Virus record (IMG/VR): IMGVR_UViG_3300027971_000055
Coordinates: 1 to 63,600 of that record
Strand: one strand, 5' to 3'
Origin: a virus
Length of the DNA stretch: 63,600 nucleotides
In this document: piece by piece, positions 48,294 through 58,400 of the stretch
How positions within the stretch are numbered: position 1 is the first letter of the stretch
How the letters are laid out: every line of letters begins with the position of its first letter
The notes under the pieces: generated by a model
Told to the model about the DNA's origin: nothing
Seen by the model: only the letters and a program-made list of their open reading frames with translations
The model's database searches: none
Translations under genes and position numbers: made by a program

Positions 48294-50233
48294 TGCCGTT
48301 AAGTAAGCTCATATTTAAACCAGGTGTTAACCGAGATCAAACTAATTACGCTTCAGAAGGCGGCTGGTATGAAACTCAATGGGTACGATTCCGTTCAGGT
48401 TTTCCAGAAAAAATGGGTGGGTGGGAGCCTAGAAATTTTGTGGCTTACAACGGCGCTGCTCGAAGTCTTTTTTCATGGAGCACAACAGATAGCAATATCT
48501 TATTAGGTGTTGGCACAGATACTAAAATGTATGTGGGTGCTGGTACTAATCTATATGATATTACCCCTATACGAGCCACATTTACTTCCCCTGCTACCAA
48601 TAATTGCATAAGTACAACTAGCGGATCTAAAGTTATTACAGTAACTCTTGCTGGATATGGGGGCATTACAGGTGACTTTGTAACAATAAGTGGGGTAACA
48701 GGTAATCCTGGTGGAGTCCCCAACGCACAAATTAATGCCGAACAACAAATAACTTTTCTAACCTCAAGTACATTTACATTTACGGTTACAACTGCGGCTA
48801 CAAGTACCACATCAAGCCAAGGTGGCACCGCTATTACTATGGCGTTCCAAATTAACATAGGCTATTCTACGTCTACTGCAGGTTATGGTTGGGGTACATC
48901 TACATGGAGTCGAAGTACATGGGGTTCTAGTTCTACTACCGCTGTGTTTTTCCCTGCCAGGTTAATATTCCAAGACAAATTTAATAATGACTTAATCTTT
49001 AATATCCTAGGTAGCGATATTTATTACTGGGCATATACAAGTGCATTTAATACTCGTGCTGTTTTATTATCTTCACTCTCAGGAGCTGTTGCCGTACCTC
49101 AACAAGTTGGTAAAATTTTATTTTCACCAAGTGGTCACTTATTAGCTTTTAGTTGTACTAACTACGATGCTTCTCAACCTGGTCCTAACTACCTAGGAAC
49201 CTTCGATCCATTACTTATTAGATGGGCAAATGTAAGTGCTGATATTGGACCTGACCCACTTAACTGGCAGCCTACTTTAACTAATACTGCAGGGTATTTA
49301 AGACTTTCTATTGGTTCTAGGATTGTATCTGCACTAAGAACTAAACAAGAAATCCTTGTATGGACAGACGTATCACTATCATCACTACAATTCTTAGGTA
49401 CATCAGAAGTATTTGGTTTACAAGAAGTTTCTTCAGCCACTACTATTTTTGGTGCTAACACGGTAGTTGGTGCTAATAACGTGGTTTACTGGATGGGTAA
49501 CGATAAATTCTATACCTACTCAGGTCGTGTAGATACCTTACCTTGTACACTACGTCAGTATGTGTTTACTGATATTAACAGACAACAACAAGGACTATTC
49601 TTTGCAGGACAAAATGCTGAGTTTAATGAAGTCATCTGGTTCTATTGTACTGAAAACGCTACTGAAATAGATCGTTACGTTATTTATAACTATGCTGAAA
49701 ACATTTGGTATTTTGGTGACTTAGAAAGAACTGCGTGGATTGATACAGGTGTGATTGATTATCCAGTAGCAGCTAAAGACGGGTATGTTTATTTACATGA
49801 ATACGGTGTTAATGATGGACAACCTGCAGGCGCTCCGCCATTAGCTATTTCAGCCTACATACAATCAGCAGATATAGACATTGAAGACGGGGATAAATAT
49901 ATGCTTATGCGTCGTATTATTCCTGATGTAAACTTTAATAATTCAGAAACTGTTAATCCTGTAACAAGTGCTACGATTGTGCCTCAAGTCACTATGACTG
50001 TAGGGGTTAGAAACTTTCCAGGCGCTGCATCAACGACTACAAATGCCGAGGGAGAATCTACAGCAGAAGACGTTATTACATCAACAGCCACTATAGATCA
50101 GTATACAAATCAAGTATTTATCAGAGCTCGTGGTCGTCAAATGAGTTTTAAAATTAGTTCTAACGGTGTAGGTACCCAATGGCAACTTGGTATGCCTCGT
50201 GTAGATGCAAGGCCTGATGGACTAAGAAGCTAA
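48293..50233 (+). CDS. P22 gp10-like tail hub protein
   Basis: This 646-residue protein has the gp10 opening: LSKLIFKPGVNRDQTNYASE then GGWYETQWVRFRSGFPEKMG GWE, then repeated beta blades (SLFSWSTTDSNILLGVGTDT; ATIFGANTVVGANNVVYWMG). P22 gp10 caps the adaptor and carries the needle and spikes. Here it lies after the lysis cassette. Confidence 0.85.
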   Translation: MPLSKLIFKPGVNRDQTNYASEGGWYETQWVRFRSGFPEKMGGWEPRNFVAYNGAARSLFSWSTTDSNILLGVGTDTKMYVGAGTNLYDITPIRATFTSPATNNCISTTSGSKVITVTLAGYGGITGDFVTISGVTGNPGGVPNAQINAEQQITFLTSSTFTFTVTTAATSTTSSQGGTAITMAFQINIGYSTSTAGYGWGTSTWSRSTWGSSSTTAVFFPARLIFQDKFNNDLIFNILGSDIYYWAYTSAFNTRAVLLSSLSGAVAVPQQVGKILFSPSGHLLAFSCTNYDASQPGPNYLGTFDPLLIRWANVSADIGPDPLNWQPTLTNTAGYLRLSIGSRIVSALRTKQEILVWTDVSLSSLQFLGTSEVFGLQEVSSATTIFGANTVVGANNVVYWMGNDKFYTYSGRVDTLPCTLRQYVFTDINRQQQGLFFAGQNAEFNEVIWFYCTENATEIDRYVIYNYAENIWYFGDLERTAWIDTGVIDYPVAAKDGYVYLHEYGVNDGQPAGAPPLAISAYIQSADIDIEDGDKYMLMRRIIPDVNFNNSETVNPVTSATIVPQVTMTVGVRNFPGAASTTTNAEGESTAEDVITSTATIDQYTNQVFIRARGRQMSFKISSNGVGTQWQLGMPRVDARPDGLRS

Positions 50234-50235
50234 AA

Positions 50236-50592
50236 ATGGCGTTACTATTATTTGCCCCACCGGTACTGCCACTAGCACCAAGTGATTATACCCCTGAGTA
50301 TTTTAATCAGTTAATACGCGCACTTAATGTGTATTTAAAACAAGCAGGATCTACAACGCCTATTGTGATAGATCAGTTAACGTTATTAGCACTGCCCACA
50401 AGTCCAGTAGGTTTAAGACCAGGAACTGTGTGGAACGATGGTGGGTTTTTAAAGATTGTATTATCTAACACAATACAAGTAGCAACAGGATCATTAAGTA
50501 TAGTAGGTAAAGCTCCATCACTAGATATTATTGCTCCACCTGTAAGAAACGTTAACTTAGTGGGCATAGCGCCTACAATTACAGTAGCATAA
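50236..50592 (+). CDS. Small tail protein with AP-repeat end
   Basis: The 118-residue product begins MALLLFAPPVLPLAPSDYTP, has a helical FNQLIRALNVYLKQAG and ends with two repeat units (GSLSIVGKAPSLDIIAPP; VGIAPTITVA) like those of 42831-43790. It follows the hub gene by two bases; candidate needle or hub accessory. Confidence 0.7.
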   Translation: MALLLFAPPVLPLAPSDYTPEYFNQLIRALNVYLKQAGSTTPIVIDQLTLLALPTSPVGLRPGTVWNDGGFLKIVLSNTIQVATGSLSIVGKAPSLDIIAPPVRNVNLVGIAPTITVA

Positions 50593-50638
50593 GGGCTTAG
50601 AAACATGATATTATTAGCGTATATTTAAGGACTCAATT

Positions 50639-52369
50639 ATGGCATACCAAACATCTCAAGGATTAGCATCATTAGGTCGTAACGGCGACTCAGTTTTAGT
50701 TCATATGAACCCCACCGAAGTAGCAGGATTACAAAGTCTAGCTATGTCTCAAGGCGGTTCATTAACTATAAACCCACATACAGGTCTTCCTGAAGCATTT
50801 AGCTTAGGCGGATTCTTTAAGTCATTGCTTCCTATGTTTGTTGGTGCCGCTATGCCAGCTTCTGCTGGTTTATTTGCGGGGATCGCTGCCGGTGCTGCAA
50901 CAGGAGCACTGACTAATAAAGACAAACTAATGGGTGCTATAACCGGCGGTCTTGGAGGTTATAGTGGTTTTAATATAGGTGAAGGTTTACGTGCCGCAGC
51001 GTTGCCAGGAGCAACAGCAAGTACAGCATTAGAAGGTACAGCAGCAAATATTGGGGGGCAAGGTGCTGCAGACGCTATTGGGACAAACGTACTTCAACAG
51101 CAACCCGCAGGATTTGGCGGGCTAGGTTTTGGAGTTACAACTCCAGCAGAGGCTCAAGCTTTAAATTCATCTAATTTACTTAATCAATCAGGGTTTTTTA
51201 ATAGCGGTAGTTCAGGAGCAGGTAATATTATTAATCCCGCTTTAGATAACATATCTCAAATAAGTACAGGCGCAGGTAATGTATTTTCAGGTAATCAAGC
51301 TGCTATTGATGCATATACAAAAGGTGTAGGAGCTAAAACAGCTATGGGGGCCTTAGCTAAAACAGCTTTGCCTATAGGTGGTGCTGCGTTAGGTGGTTTA
51401 GAACCTTCAGATTTATATGGTGACCCTATTAACATGGACGAAGCAAAAAAGAAACAAGCTTATAATCCGTATGCGTCGTTAAATTTAAATAATGATACAG
51501 GATTAAGACTCTACGCAGACGGCGGTGCAATTGCAGCGGGCGGTATAAGAGATTTATATGGTTCAACAGATAACCCAGAAATATCACCTCCACCTACTAA
51601 TGGATATGGACTTGGTAGATTAAATAATTTAGCAAGCGCACAAGAAATGGACACCGCTAAAACTTATGGGTATGCTATGGGTGGTCCAGTAAGCTTTGCA
51701 GATGGTGGTGACTCTAATAAAAAAGATGCGTTAGGATTACCAAGTTTATCTCCAGATATGTCAATGGACCGAAATGTAGGAGCTAATAATTCAGCAATGA
51801 TACAAAGCGTTATGGGAACTATGCAAGAGAATGCACCAATGGCACAAGGTCAAGCACCTGAACAAACTAATGATAGCCTAATTGCTAAAGTTACTGCTAA
51901 TTTAAAAGCTGATCCTAACTATCAACCTACTAATGCTATTGAAGCATCTATTGTTAAACAAATTAGAGGTACTGATCCGATGCAACAAGGTCAGCCAAGC
52001 TTACAAGGCTTAGGTTCATTAGCACCTAGTCAACCTATGGCACCGAGTTATAATCCTTCTATGGCTATGGGCCCTACTTATTTTGCTGGTATGAATGCAC
52101 CTCGTAGTATGGCTCGTGGTGGTTATTTAGATGGTCAAGGTGATGGTATGTCTGACTCAATACCTGCTACAATAGAAGGTAAACAACCCGCTCGTTTAGC
52201 AGACGGTGAATTTGTAGTGCCAGCAGATGTTGTAAGTCATATTGGTAATGGTTCATCTAAAGCAGGTTCACAAAGACTTTACTCAATGTTAGATAAAGTA
52301 CGTAAAGCTAGAACTGGAAATAAAAAACAAGGTAAACAAATTAACCCTAATAAATACATGCCTGCATGA
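50639..52369 (+). CDS. Ejection/internal virion protein with GG motifs
   Basis: This 576-residue protein is Gly/Ala-rich with hydrophobic glycine helices (about 60-110) able to enter a membrane, and repeated Gly-Gly motifs (YADGGAIAAGG, FADGGDS, MARGGYLDGQGD). The end DSIPATIEGKQPARLADGEF and VVPADVVSHIGNGSSKAGSQ is a block I recall from many aquatic podophages. Likely a DNA-ejection protein. Confidence 0.72.
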   Translation: MAYQTSQGLASLGRNGDSVLVHMNPTEVAGLQSLAMSQGGSLTINPHTGLPEAFSLGGFFKSLLPMFVGAAMPASAGLFAGIAAGAATGALTNKDKLMGAITGGLGGYSGFNIGEGLRAAALPGATASTALEGTAANIGGQGAADAIGTNVLQQQPAGFGGLGFGVTTPAEAQALNSSNLLNQSGFFNSGSSGAGNIINPALDNISQISTGAGNVFSGNQAAIDAYTKGVGAKTAMGALAKTALPIGGAALGGLEPSDLYGDPINMDEAKKKQAYNPYASLNLNNDTGLRLYADGGAIAAGGIRDLYGSTDNPEISPPPTNGYGLGRLNNLASAQEMDTAKTYGYAMGGPVSFADGGDSNKKDALGLPSLSPDMSMDRNVGANNSAMIQSVMGTMQENAPMAQGQAPEQTNDSLIAKVTANLKADPNYQPTNAIEASIVKQIRGTDPMQQGQPSLQGLGSLAPSQPMAPSYNPSMAMGPTYFAGMNAPRSMARGGYLDGQGDGMSDSIPATIEGKQPARLADGEFVVPADVVSHIGNGSSKAGSQRLYSMLDKVRKARTGNKKQGKQINPNKYMPA

Positions 52370-52779
52370 ACACTGTACAGATAGTAGTTTCCAATAACAT
52401 ATATAGTGTTTGGGAAGATGTAAAAGAATATTTAAATGCATCTATTAATGTAAGTGGTGGAGATTATACGTTAGAGCAGTTAAAAATGTTATTAGTACGA
52501 GGGGAACAAACGTTGTTAGTATCTATTAATGAAAAAGGTGTACTTAACGGAGCTATGACAGTAGAGTTTATAAACTACCCTAATAACCGAGTGATGCACA
52601 TTACAGCATTAGGTGGTAATGGAATTGTTAATGATGAAACGTTTAGCCAAGTAGAATCGTGGGCTAAAATGCAAGGCGCTACAAAAGCAAGTGCGTGGGC
52701 TCAAGAGGCGCAGGCTAGGCTATATAAAATCAAATCAAATTTTAATACTGTAAGATACGTTGTGGAGAAAGACTTATGA
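52366..52779 (+). CDS. GNAT-like small virion protein
   Basis: The 137-residue product resembles the acetyltransferase fold (LLVSINEKGVLNGAMTVEFI, FSQVESWAKMQGATKASAWA), like T7 gp13-type proteins in ejection-gene clusters. A helix-turn around the cofactor loop is not clear, so activity is uncertain. Overlaps both neighbours by four bases. Confidence 0.6.
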   Translation: MNTVQIVVSNNIYSVWEDVKEYLNASINVSGGDYTLEQLKMLLVRGEQTLLVSINEKGVLNGAMTVEFINYPNNRVMHITALGGNGIVNDETFSQVESWAKMQGATKASAWAQEAQARLYKIKSNFNTVRYVVEKDL

Positions 52780-53891
52780 AATTATTTAACTTGTTTAACT
52801 GGGTAACTAACCTAGTAGAGGCATTCACATTCTACGCTGGTGGGGGTTCATCAGGTGGCAGTAGTGCGCCTAGTAATTCTACATCCTATTCTACAAACTT
52901 GCCCGAGTATGCTAAGCCATACTATGAAGAGCTTTTAAAACAAACAGGTAAAAATGTTTATACAACAGACTCATCTGGCGCTGTAACCGGCGTTAACGCA
53001 ATGCCTACTTATACGGGCGATAGGATTGCAGGGTTTACTCCAGGACAAGAATCTATTCAAAGAGAAGTAGGTGGCTTGAGGATGCCAGGTGGTTTTGGTA
53101 CGGCTGCTACAGGATTAGATACTGGACAAACTTTAGGTTTTGGTGCTGCAGGCGCAGGGTTATCAAGTGCATTAGGATATAGACCTACAACAACTTATGG
53201 TGGTACATTTGGGGCTCCTGAAGCTTCATATTATATGTCCCCTTATGCTTCTAATGTAACAGATATTGCAGTTCGTGAAGCTGAAAAACAAAGAGACTTA
53301 GCTAAATCTGCAGGTGCTTTAGGATCAATTGGTCGTGGTACTTTTGGTGGTGCAAGACAAGCTTTACTACAAGCTGAGCAAGAAAGAGGCGCTAATCAAA
53401 ATATTGGGGATATTAGAGCTAAAGGTCAACAAGAGGCTTACACAAATGCTCAGGCACAATTTCAAGCTGATCAAGCGCGTCGACTACAAGCTGAACAACT
53501 TAATCAACAAGGTCAACAATTTGGCGCGGGTCTTGGTAAAGATATTGGGCTTGCAGGGCTTACTACGGGTATTGATGCATCAGGTAAACAAGCCGCTGTT
53601 GCTGCAGCTACACAAACAGCTAACCTTGAAAGACTTAAAGCTCAAGCTTCAACTGAAAACGAAAAACAAGCATTACAACAACAAATTAATGATCTTCAAT
53701 ATCAAACATTTCAAGAACGAAACAATTATCAAAAACAACAACTTGAATATCTTAGTAATATTCTTCGTGGTAATGCAGCGGCATTGGGTTCTACTCAAGT
53801 ACAATATACACCGCAGCCTTCAACGATATCTCAAATTGGTGGTTTAGGTTTAGCAGGTCTTGGTTTGGCTAACGTACTAGGTAAAAGTTAA
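52776..53891 (+). CDS. Ejection protein, coiled-coil
   Basis: The 371-residue protein has an N-terminal hydrophobic stretch, a Gly/Ser/Tyr region (SYYMSPYASNVTDIAVREAE), then a long Gln/Ala-rich coiled coil (about 180-330) and a Gly/Leu hydrophobic end (IGGLGLAGLGLANVLGKS). Typical of internal virion proteins that enter the host envelope. Confidence 0.72.
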   Translation: MKLFNLFNWVTNLVEAFTFYAGGGSSGGSSAPSNSTSYSTNLPEYAKPYYEELLKQTGKNVYTTDSSGAVTGVNAMPTYTGDRIAGFTPGQESIQREVGGLRMPGGFGTAATGLDTGQTLGFGAAGAGLSSALGYRPTTTYGGTFGAPEASYYMSPYASNVTDIAVREAEKQRDLAKSAGALGSIGRGTFGGARQALLQAEQERGANQNIGDIRAKGQQEAYTNAQAQFQADQARRLQAEQLNQQGQQFGAGLGKDIGLAGLTTGIDASGKQAAVAAATQTANLERLKAQASTENEKQALQQQINDLQYQTFQERNNYQKQQLEYLSNILRGNAAALGSTQVQYTPQPSTISQIGGLGLAGLGLANVLGKS

Positions 53892-53899
53892 GGATAACT

Positions 53900-55390
53900 A
53901 TGAATATTATTAAATTACAAGATGAACTAAGAAGTGTACCAGATAATGCACTAATTGGTTATGTTCAAAATCCTACAGGTCATGTACCTAGTTATCTAGC
54001 ATTAAGTGAATTACAACGTCGTAAAGATATGCGTGAAAAATATCAATCACAACAAGCACCTCAATCAAGTGTAGCAGATGACTTAGAACAAAAGGCTGCA
54101 CCACAACCCCAAGCTCAAGGTGTTGCAAGTCTTCCTGTACCTGAAACTATGTATCAAGATCAAAACTTTGCTTCGGGTGGTATTGTATCGTTTGCTGGCC
54201 CTGAGGGTAGCTATGTTATACCATCTAAAACTCCACAACAATATTATCAAGGTATTGCAGGGAATAAGGATATCGGTAAGTCATTTATGTTTAATAAGTT
54301 TGAAACTCCGTATGATGAGGCTATTAACTACTATAGTGGATTAAAACAAAATGCTAATAATCCAGAAGCAAAAAGACAGTTAGAGGATGCTGTTCAAGAA
54401 TTACAACTACAAAAATATAGATTTACACGTAGTAAAGAAGATCCTACTGAAAGAATGACACAAACAGGTTTAAAAGGTGATGCATCTGGTAAACCAATAC
54501 CTCCATCATTAACATTAGCAAGCATGAAAAATAAAATAGAAGGAAATAATCCTTCACCGCAAAACCCAGTTGATGAAGTTAAAAGAGGTGCAACAGGTCA
54601 AAAACCACCAAATGAAACACCTGTAGCTGATACTGTAGATGTAACAGGCGATCCTTATTACTTTGAAAAAAGACCTGAAGATGCGGCTGAAACAGAAAGA
54701 GATAGATATAAACAAATGTATGGTGATGACCCATTTGTTAAACGTAGCCAAACTAGATTAGAATCTATGGATAAACGCGCTAAATCTATGGACGATAGCA
54801 ACTTAGGATTAGCATTAATGTCGGCTGGGTTTAAAACTATGCAAGGTACTTCTCCGTATGCATTAGCTAATATTGGCGCGGGTGCTGAAGCTGGTGTTAA
54901 ATCTTATGGTGACACACAAAAACAATTGGCAGAGCTTGATGAAAAACGCTTTAATGTGGATTCTAAAATTGCGGATGCGGAAAGAGCGGTTAAACTTGCT
55001 GCTATGCAACACGGCTTTAAAAGTGAAGAATATAACAAAGCTTCTAATGATCTTGTTAGAACAAAAATTATTGAAGGTAAGCTTGACATTGAGAAATATA
55101 AAGTTCTTGCTGGCACTAAAGAAACACAAGCTCTTATGAAACAAAAATCAGATTTTCTTACTAAGAGAGATACATACCTTAAAAATAATTACTCAATAAA
55201 AAATGCTCTTGATGTTTATAACAATAAAGCAGCTTTTGATAAACTTCCTGAAAATGAAAAACAATCTGTATTAAAAGATGTAAACACATATAATCAGTAT
55301 GTACAAGAATTAAAAATAAGTTACCCACTAGCTAATATGGATTTACCTACTAGGGATCCAATTGCTCTTTTAAATAAAACTAGACAATAA
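53900..55390 (+). CDS. Ejection/internal virion protein
   Basis: The 496-residue protein starts with NIIKLQDELRSVPDNALIGY then VQNPTGHVPSYLALSELQRR, which I recall as typical of aquatic podophage internal proteins, has FASGGIVSFAG (GG motif) near 90 and a long C-terminal coiled coil (about 300-430). Disordered Pro/Gln linkers between. Confidence 0.72.
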   Translation: MNIIKLQDELRSVPDNALIGYVQNPTGHVPSYLALSELQRRKDMREKYQSQQAPQSSVADDLEQKAAPQPQAQGVASLPVPETMYQDQNFASGGIVSFAGPEGSYVIPSKTPQQYYQGIAGNKDIGKSFMFNKFETPYDEAINYYSGLKQNANNPEAKRQLEDAVQELQLQKYRFTRSKEDPTERMTQTGLKGDASGKPIPPSLTLASMKNKIEGNNPSPQNPVDEVKRGATGQKPPNETPVADTVDVTGDPYYFEKRPEDAAETERDRYKQMYGDDPFVKRSQTRLESMDKRAKSMDDSNLGLALMSAGFKTMQGTSPYALANIGAGAEAGVKSYGDTQKQLAELDEKRFNVDSKIADAERAVKLAAMQHGFKSEEYNKASNDLVRTKIIEGKLDIEKYKVLAGTKETQALMKQKSDFLTKRDTYLKNNYSIKNALDVYNNKAAFDKLPENEKQSVLKDVNTYNQYVQELKISYPLANMDLPTRDPIALLNKTRQ

Positions 55391-55409
55391 GGAATAGACT
55401 GAGCCTATT

Positions 55410-58400
55410 ATGGCATTAATAGACGATTTACGCGCTGAATATCCTGGCCGGTACAGGACAATGACCGATAAGGAAATAGCCGACCAATTATATAAAGATC
55501 ACTATGCTACCGAAATGCCCAAGATTTCTTTCTATAAGCAGTTAGGTATAGACGTTCCCGAATCAAGTTATGCTGAGATAATAGGAAGAGATTTACCATT
55601 AGCTGGCGCACAGGGTGTAGTAGGTCTATATGAAGGTGTTAAAGGTCTTACAGGGTTTGTCCCATTATCTAAAGGTAAAATTCCTAAAGCAATAGAGAGT
55701 GCAGAAAAATCTGTTTTTGGTGGCTCAGCTTCAGATTTACAACAATATCTAGAGTCCTTAAAATCAGAAGGACAACAAATGGTATCGCAAGGTGCCGCAG
55801 AAATTCCCTCAACAGGTAACTTATTACGTGACGCTACTGGGCAACTTATATATGCTGGACAAAACCCACAACAAATTGGACAAATAGTTGCCCAGTCATT
55901 ACCTTCTACTTACGGAGGAGCATTAATTGGTAGGGGTATAAGTGCAACTGGAGCTAAATTTGGTAAGGACATAACTCCTATTACTGCAGCTGCATCGGGT
56001 GAAGGTACGTTAGCTGCTGGTTCTGGTTTAGAATCCGTCCGTCAACAAACTGAAAATAAAGAAGTTACAACCCCTCAACAACTTATAACTGCATTTAGTG
56101 GTTATATGACTAATAAACTAGGTAGGCTTGGTAATAGGGCTGCTAAATACTTAGGTGTTGATGATATGGATGTTATATTAGTACGTGGTAATATGGGTTC
56201 TACACCTGCAGCAAATCAAAAAGCACAAAGTAAATTAGTAGCTGGATTAAAATCAGCACTTAGTGAATCAGTGTTTGAAGAACTTCCACAATCAACACAA
56301 GAACAAATATCACAAAATATAGCTTTAGGTAGACCTTACGATGAAGGTGTTGCAGAACAAATGGCTGCGGGTATAATTGGTGGTGCGGGAGCAGGGTTTG
56401 GGTTTGGTACATATAATCAGTATAAAGTAAATAAAGCATTAGATAATATGCCACCGCCCCCAACAGACGTAGACGCAGAGCCACCAGGTATAGATATAGA
56501 AGTACCAAAAACAGACACAAAGAAAAATGCCAAAACAAGAAAAGATTTAATAGATTCTATAGAAGATGCAGAAACAAAAAAATCATTAGAAGAACTTTTA
56601 GGTAAGAAAGGGAAACCAAGTGGAACTCAACAGACAACAGCTGGAACTAGCGATGAAGTATCTGGAGGATCAGATGATGGAACTACCGGAGGAACTAAAA
56701 AACCTGTCGGAGGTGGAGTGGATGGGGCTGCAACTGATGAACTCACAGATAAGACTGGAGAGGGAAGAAGCGACGTTGCATTAGAAACAATTACTACAAA
56801 CGACGTAGGTAAACCTTTTCCGTCAACAGGTCAAGCACACAAATTTCGTAGAGATAATAAACTTGAAAACTTATATTCTGTTATTACACAAGCTGACGGC
56901 ACTATTGCTCTTGTGCCAAAGATACCAGTTACAGAACAAAAACCCCTAGTAACTAAAACTAAAAAACCTGCAGTGACAAAAGAACCCGAAGTAGCTGCAG
57001 AAGAAACAGAAGAAGATATACCAGATGAAGAAATTGGTTGGGAAAAGTTTGAAGAAACTAAACCTGACGGTACTATAACTTCGGGGTTTAGAAGAAAACA
57101 AACTACTACTCAGAAAGATGCCCCAGTAGTTATATCAGCTAAGACGCCTAAATCTACCGAAGTATTAAAATCAGAAGCGGAACTTACAGAAGCTGATAAA
57201 GCCGATTTAGAACAAGAAGAAGCTGATGAAGAAGCCGCAAGTCAAGCTAGAATAGATGAAGCTAATCAAGGTGGATTTGAAGACTTACCTGATTACGTTA
57301 AAATAGGTTCTAAATTAGCATCTAAATCCCCAATAGTACAAGCAGAAGAATCTGATCCTAATGCTAGTACTGAATCTAAACGACAAGAAGCTAGAAGATT
57401 AGCGGTTAAACATGCCGCATTTGATCAAGCGATGGATGAGTTTGATACTGTAAGTACTGAAGATTTTGACGCAAAATTAAAAGAATTAGCTAATGAAAAG
57501 ATGGAAGAACTAAAAAAAGAGATGCGGGATAAAGGAGCTACTGAAGAAGAAATTAATAATAAACTTAGTACTAAAAAATTCTCTATTAATAAGCCATTAG
57601 AGTTTATAAAAGGTTCTACTCAAGCACAACGTTTTAGTAACTATTATAAAGAGTTTAATAAATTTTTAGGTACGAAGAAATTAAAACCTAGAAGAATTAA
57701 ACAAGCAACTACTCGCGAAGAATTTACAGAAACTCTATCTAAACAAGAAAGAAAATTATTTAATAAAGCATACTCTAGCTATATAACTACACAAGTTAAA
57801 TCTTTAAAATCTGGTGTTGCTTCTGTTGATGAAACGGAATCTAATGAAGCTGCATTATATAGAAAACTACAAGACGAAATAGAGCTAGTAAAAAAGAAAA
57901 AAGGTAGTCAAGCTAAAGTAGATAAGTATAAAGCAGATTACGCGATAGCTCGTGCAAAAGCACAAAAAACTTCTTTAAGTAGACAAGTTGTTGAGACAGA
58001 TACATCTGCACTATCTGATAAAGTTGCTAACCTAGAACAAGCTATTAAAGACGGCGAGAATGAAATCAAGTCTATTAAAGCTGCTAAAAAAATTAAAGAT
58101 AAAGCAGTGCAAATTAAAGGCGTTCAAACACAGATTAATAAAGATAGGGTTGAATTAAAACTTGCTAAAACAGAGTTAGATACGGCTCAAAAAACTACTA
58201 CAGTATTAGGTGCACCGGGAAGATACACAAATATATCTACTGAAGAAACTAGAGCAACTGAAATATTAACTAAACAAAATAAAAAGAATAAGAAAAAAGA
58301 AAAGGCTATACAAGAAGGAAATCCTGAAGAAGTATTAGAGGTTCTTGATGATGAGACTGAAGAATTAGCTAAATCTATTATTGTTCAAGATAAGAAAAAA

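Noticed and set aside
56260-56538. Antisense frames inside the giant gene, and similar long shadows elsewhere
   Set aside because: They lie opposite strong coding frames, lack start signals and show the biased composition of reverse reading.
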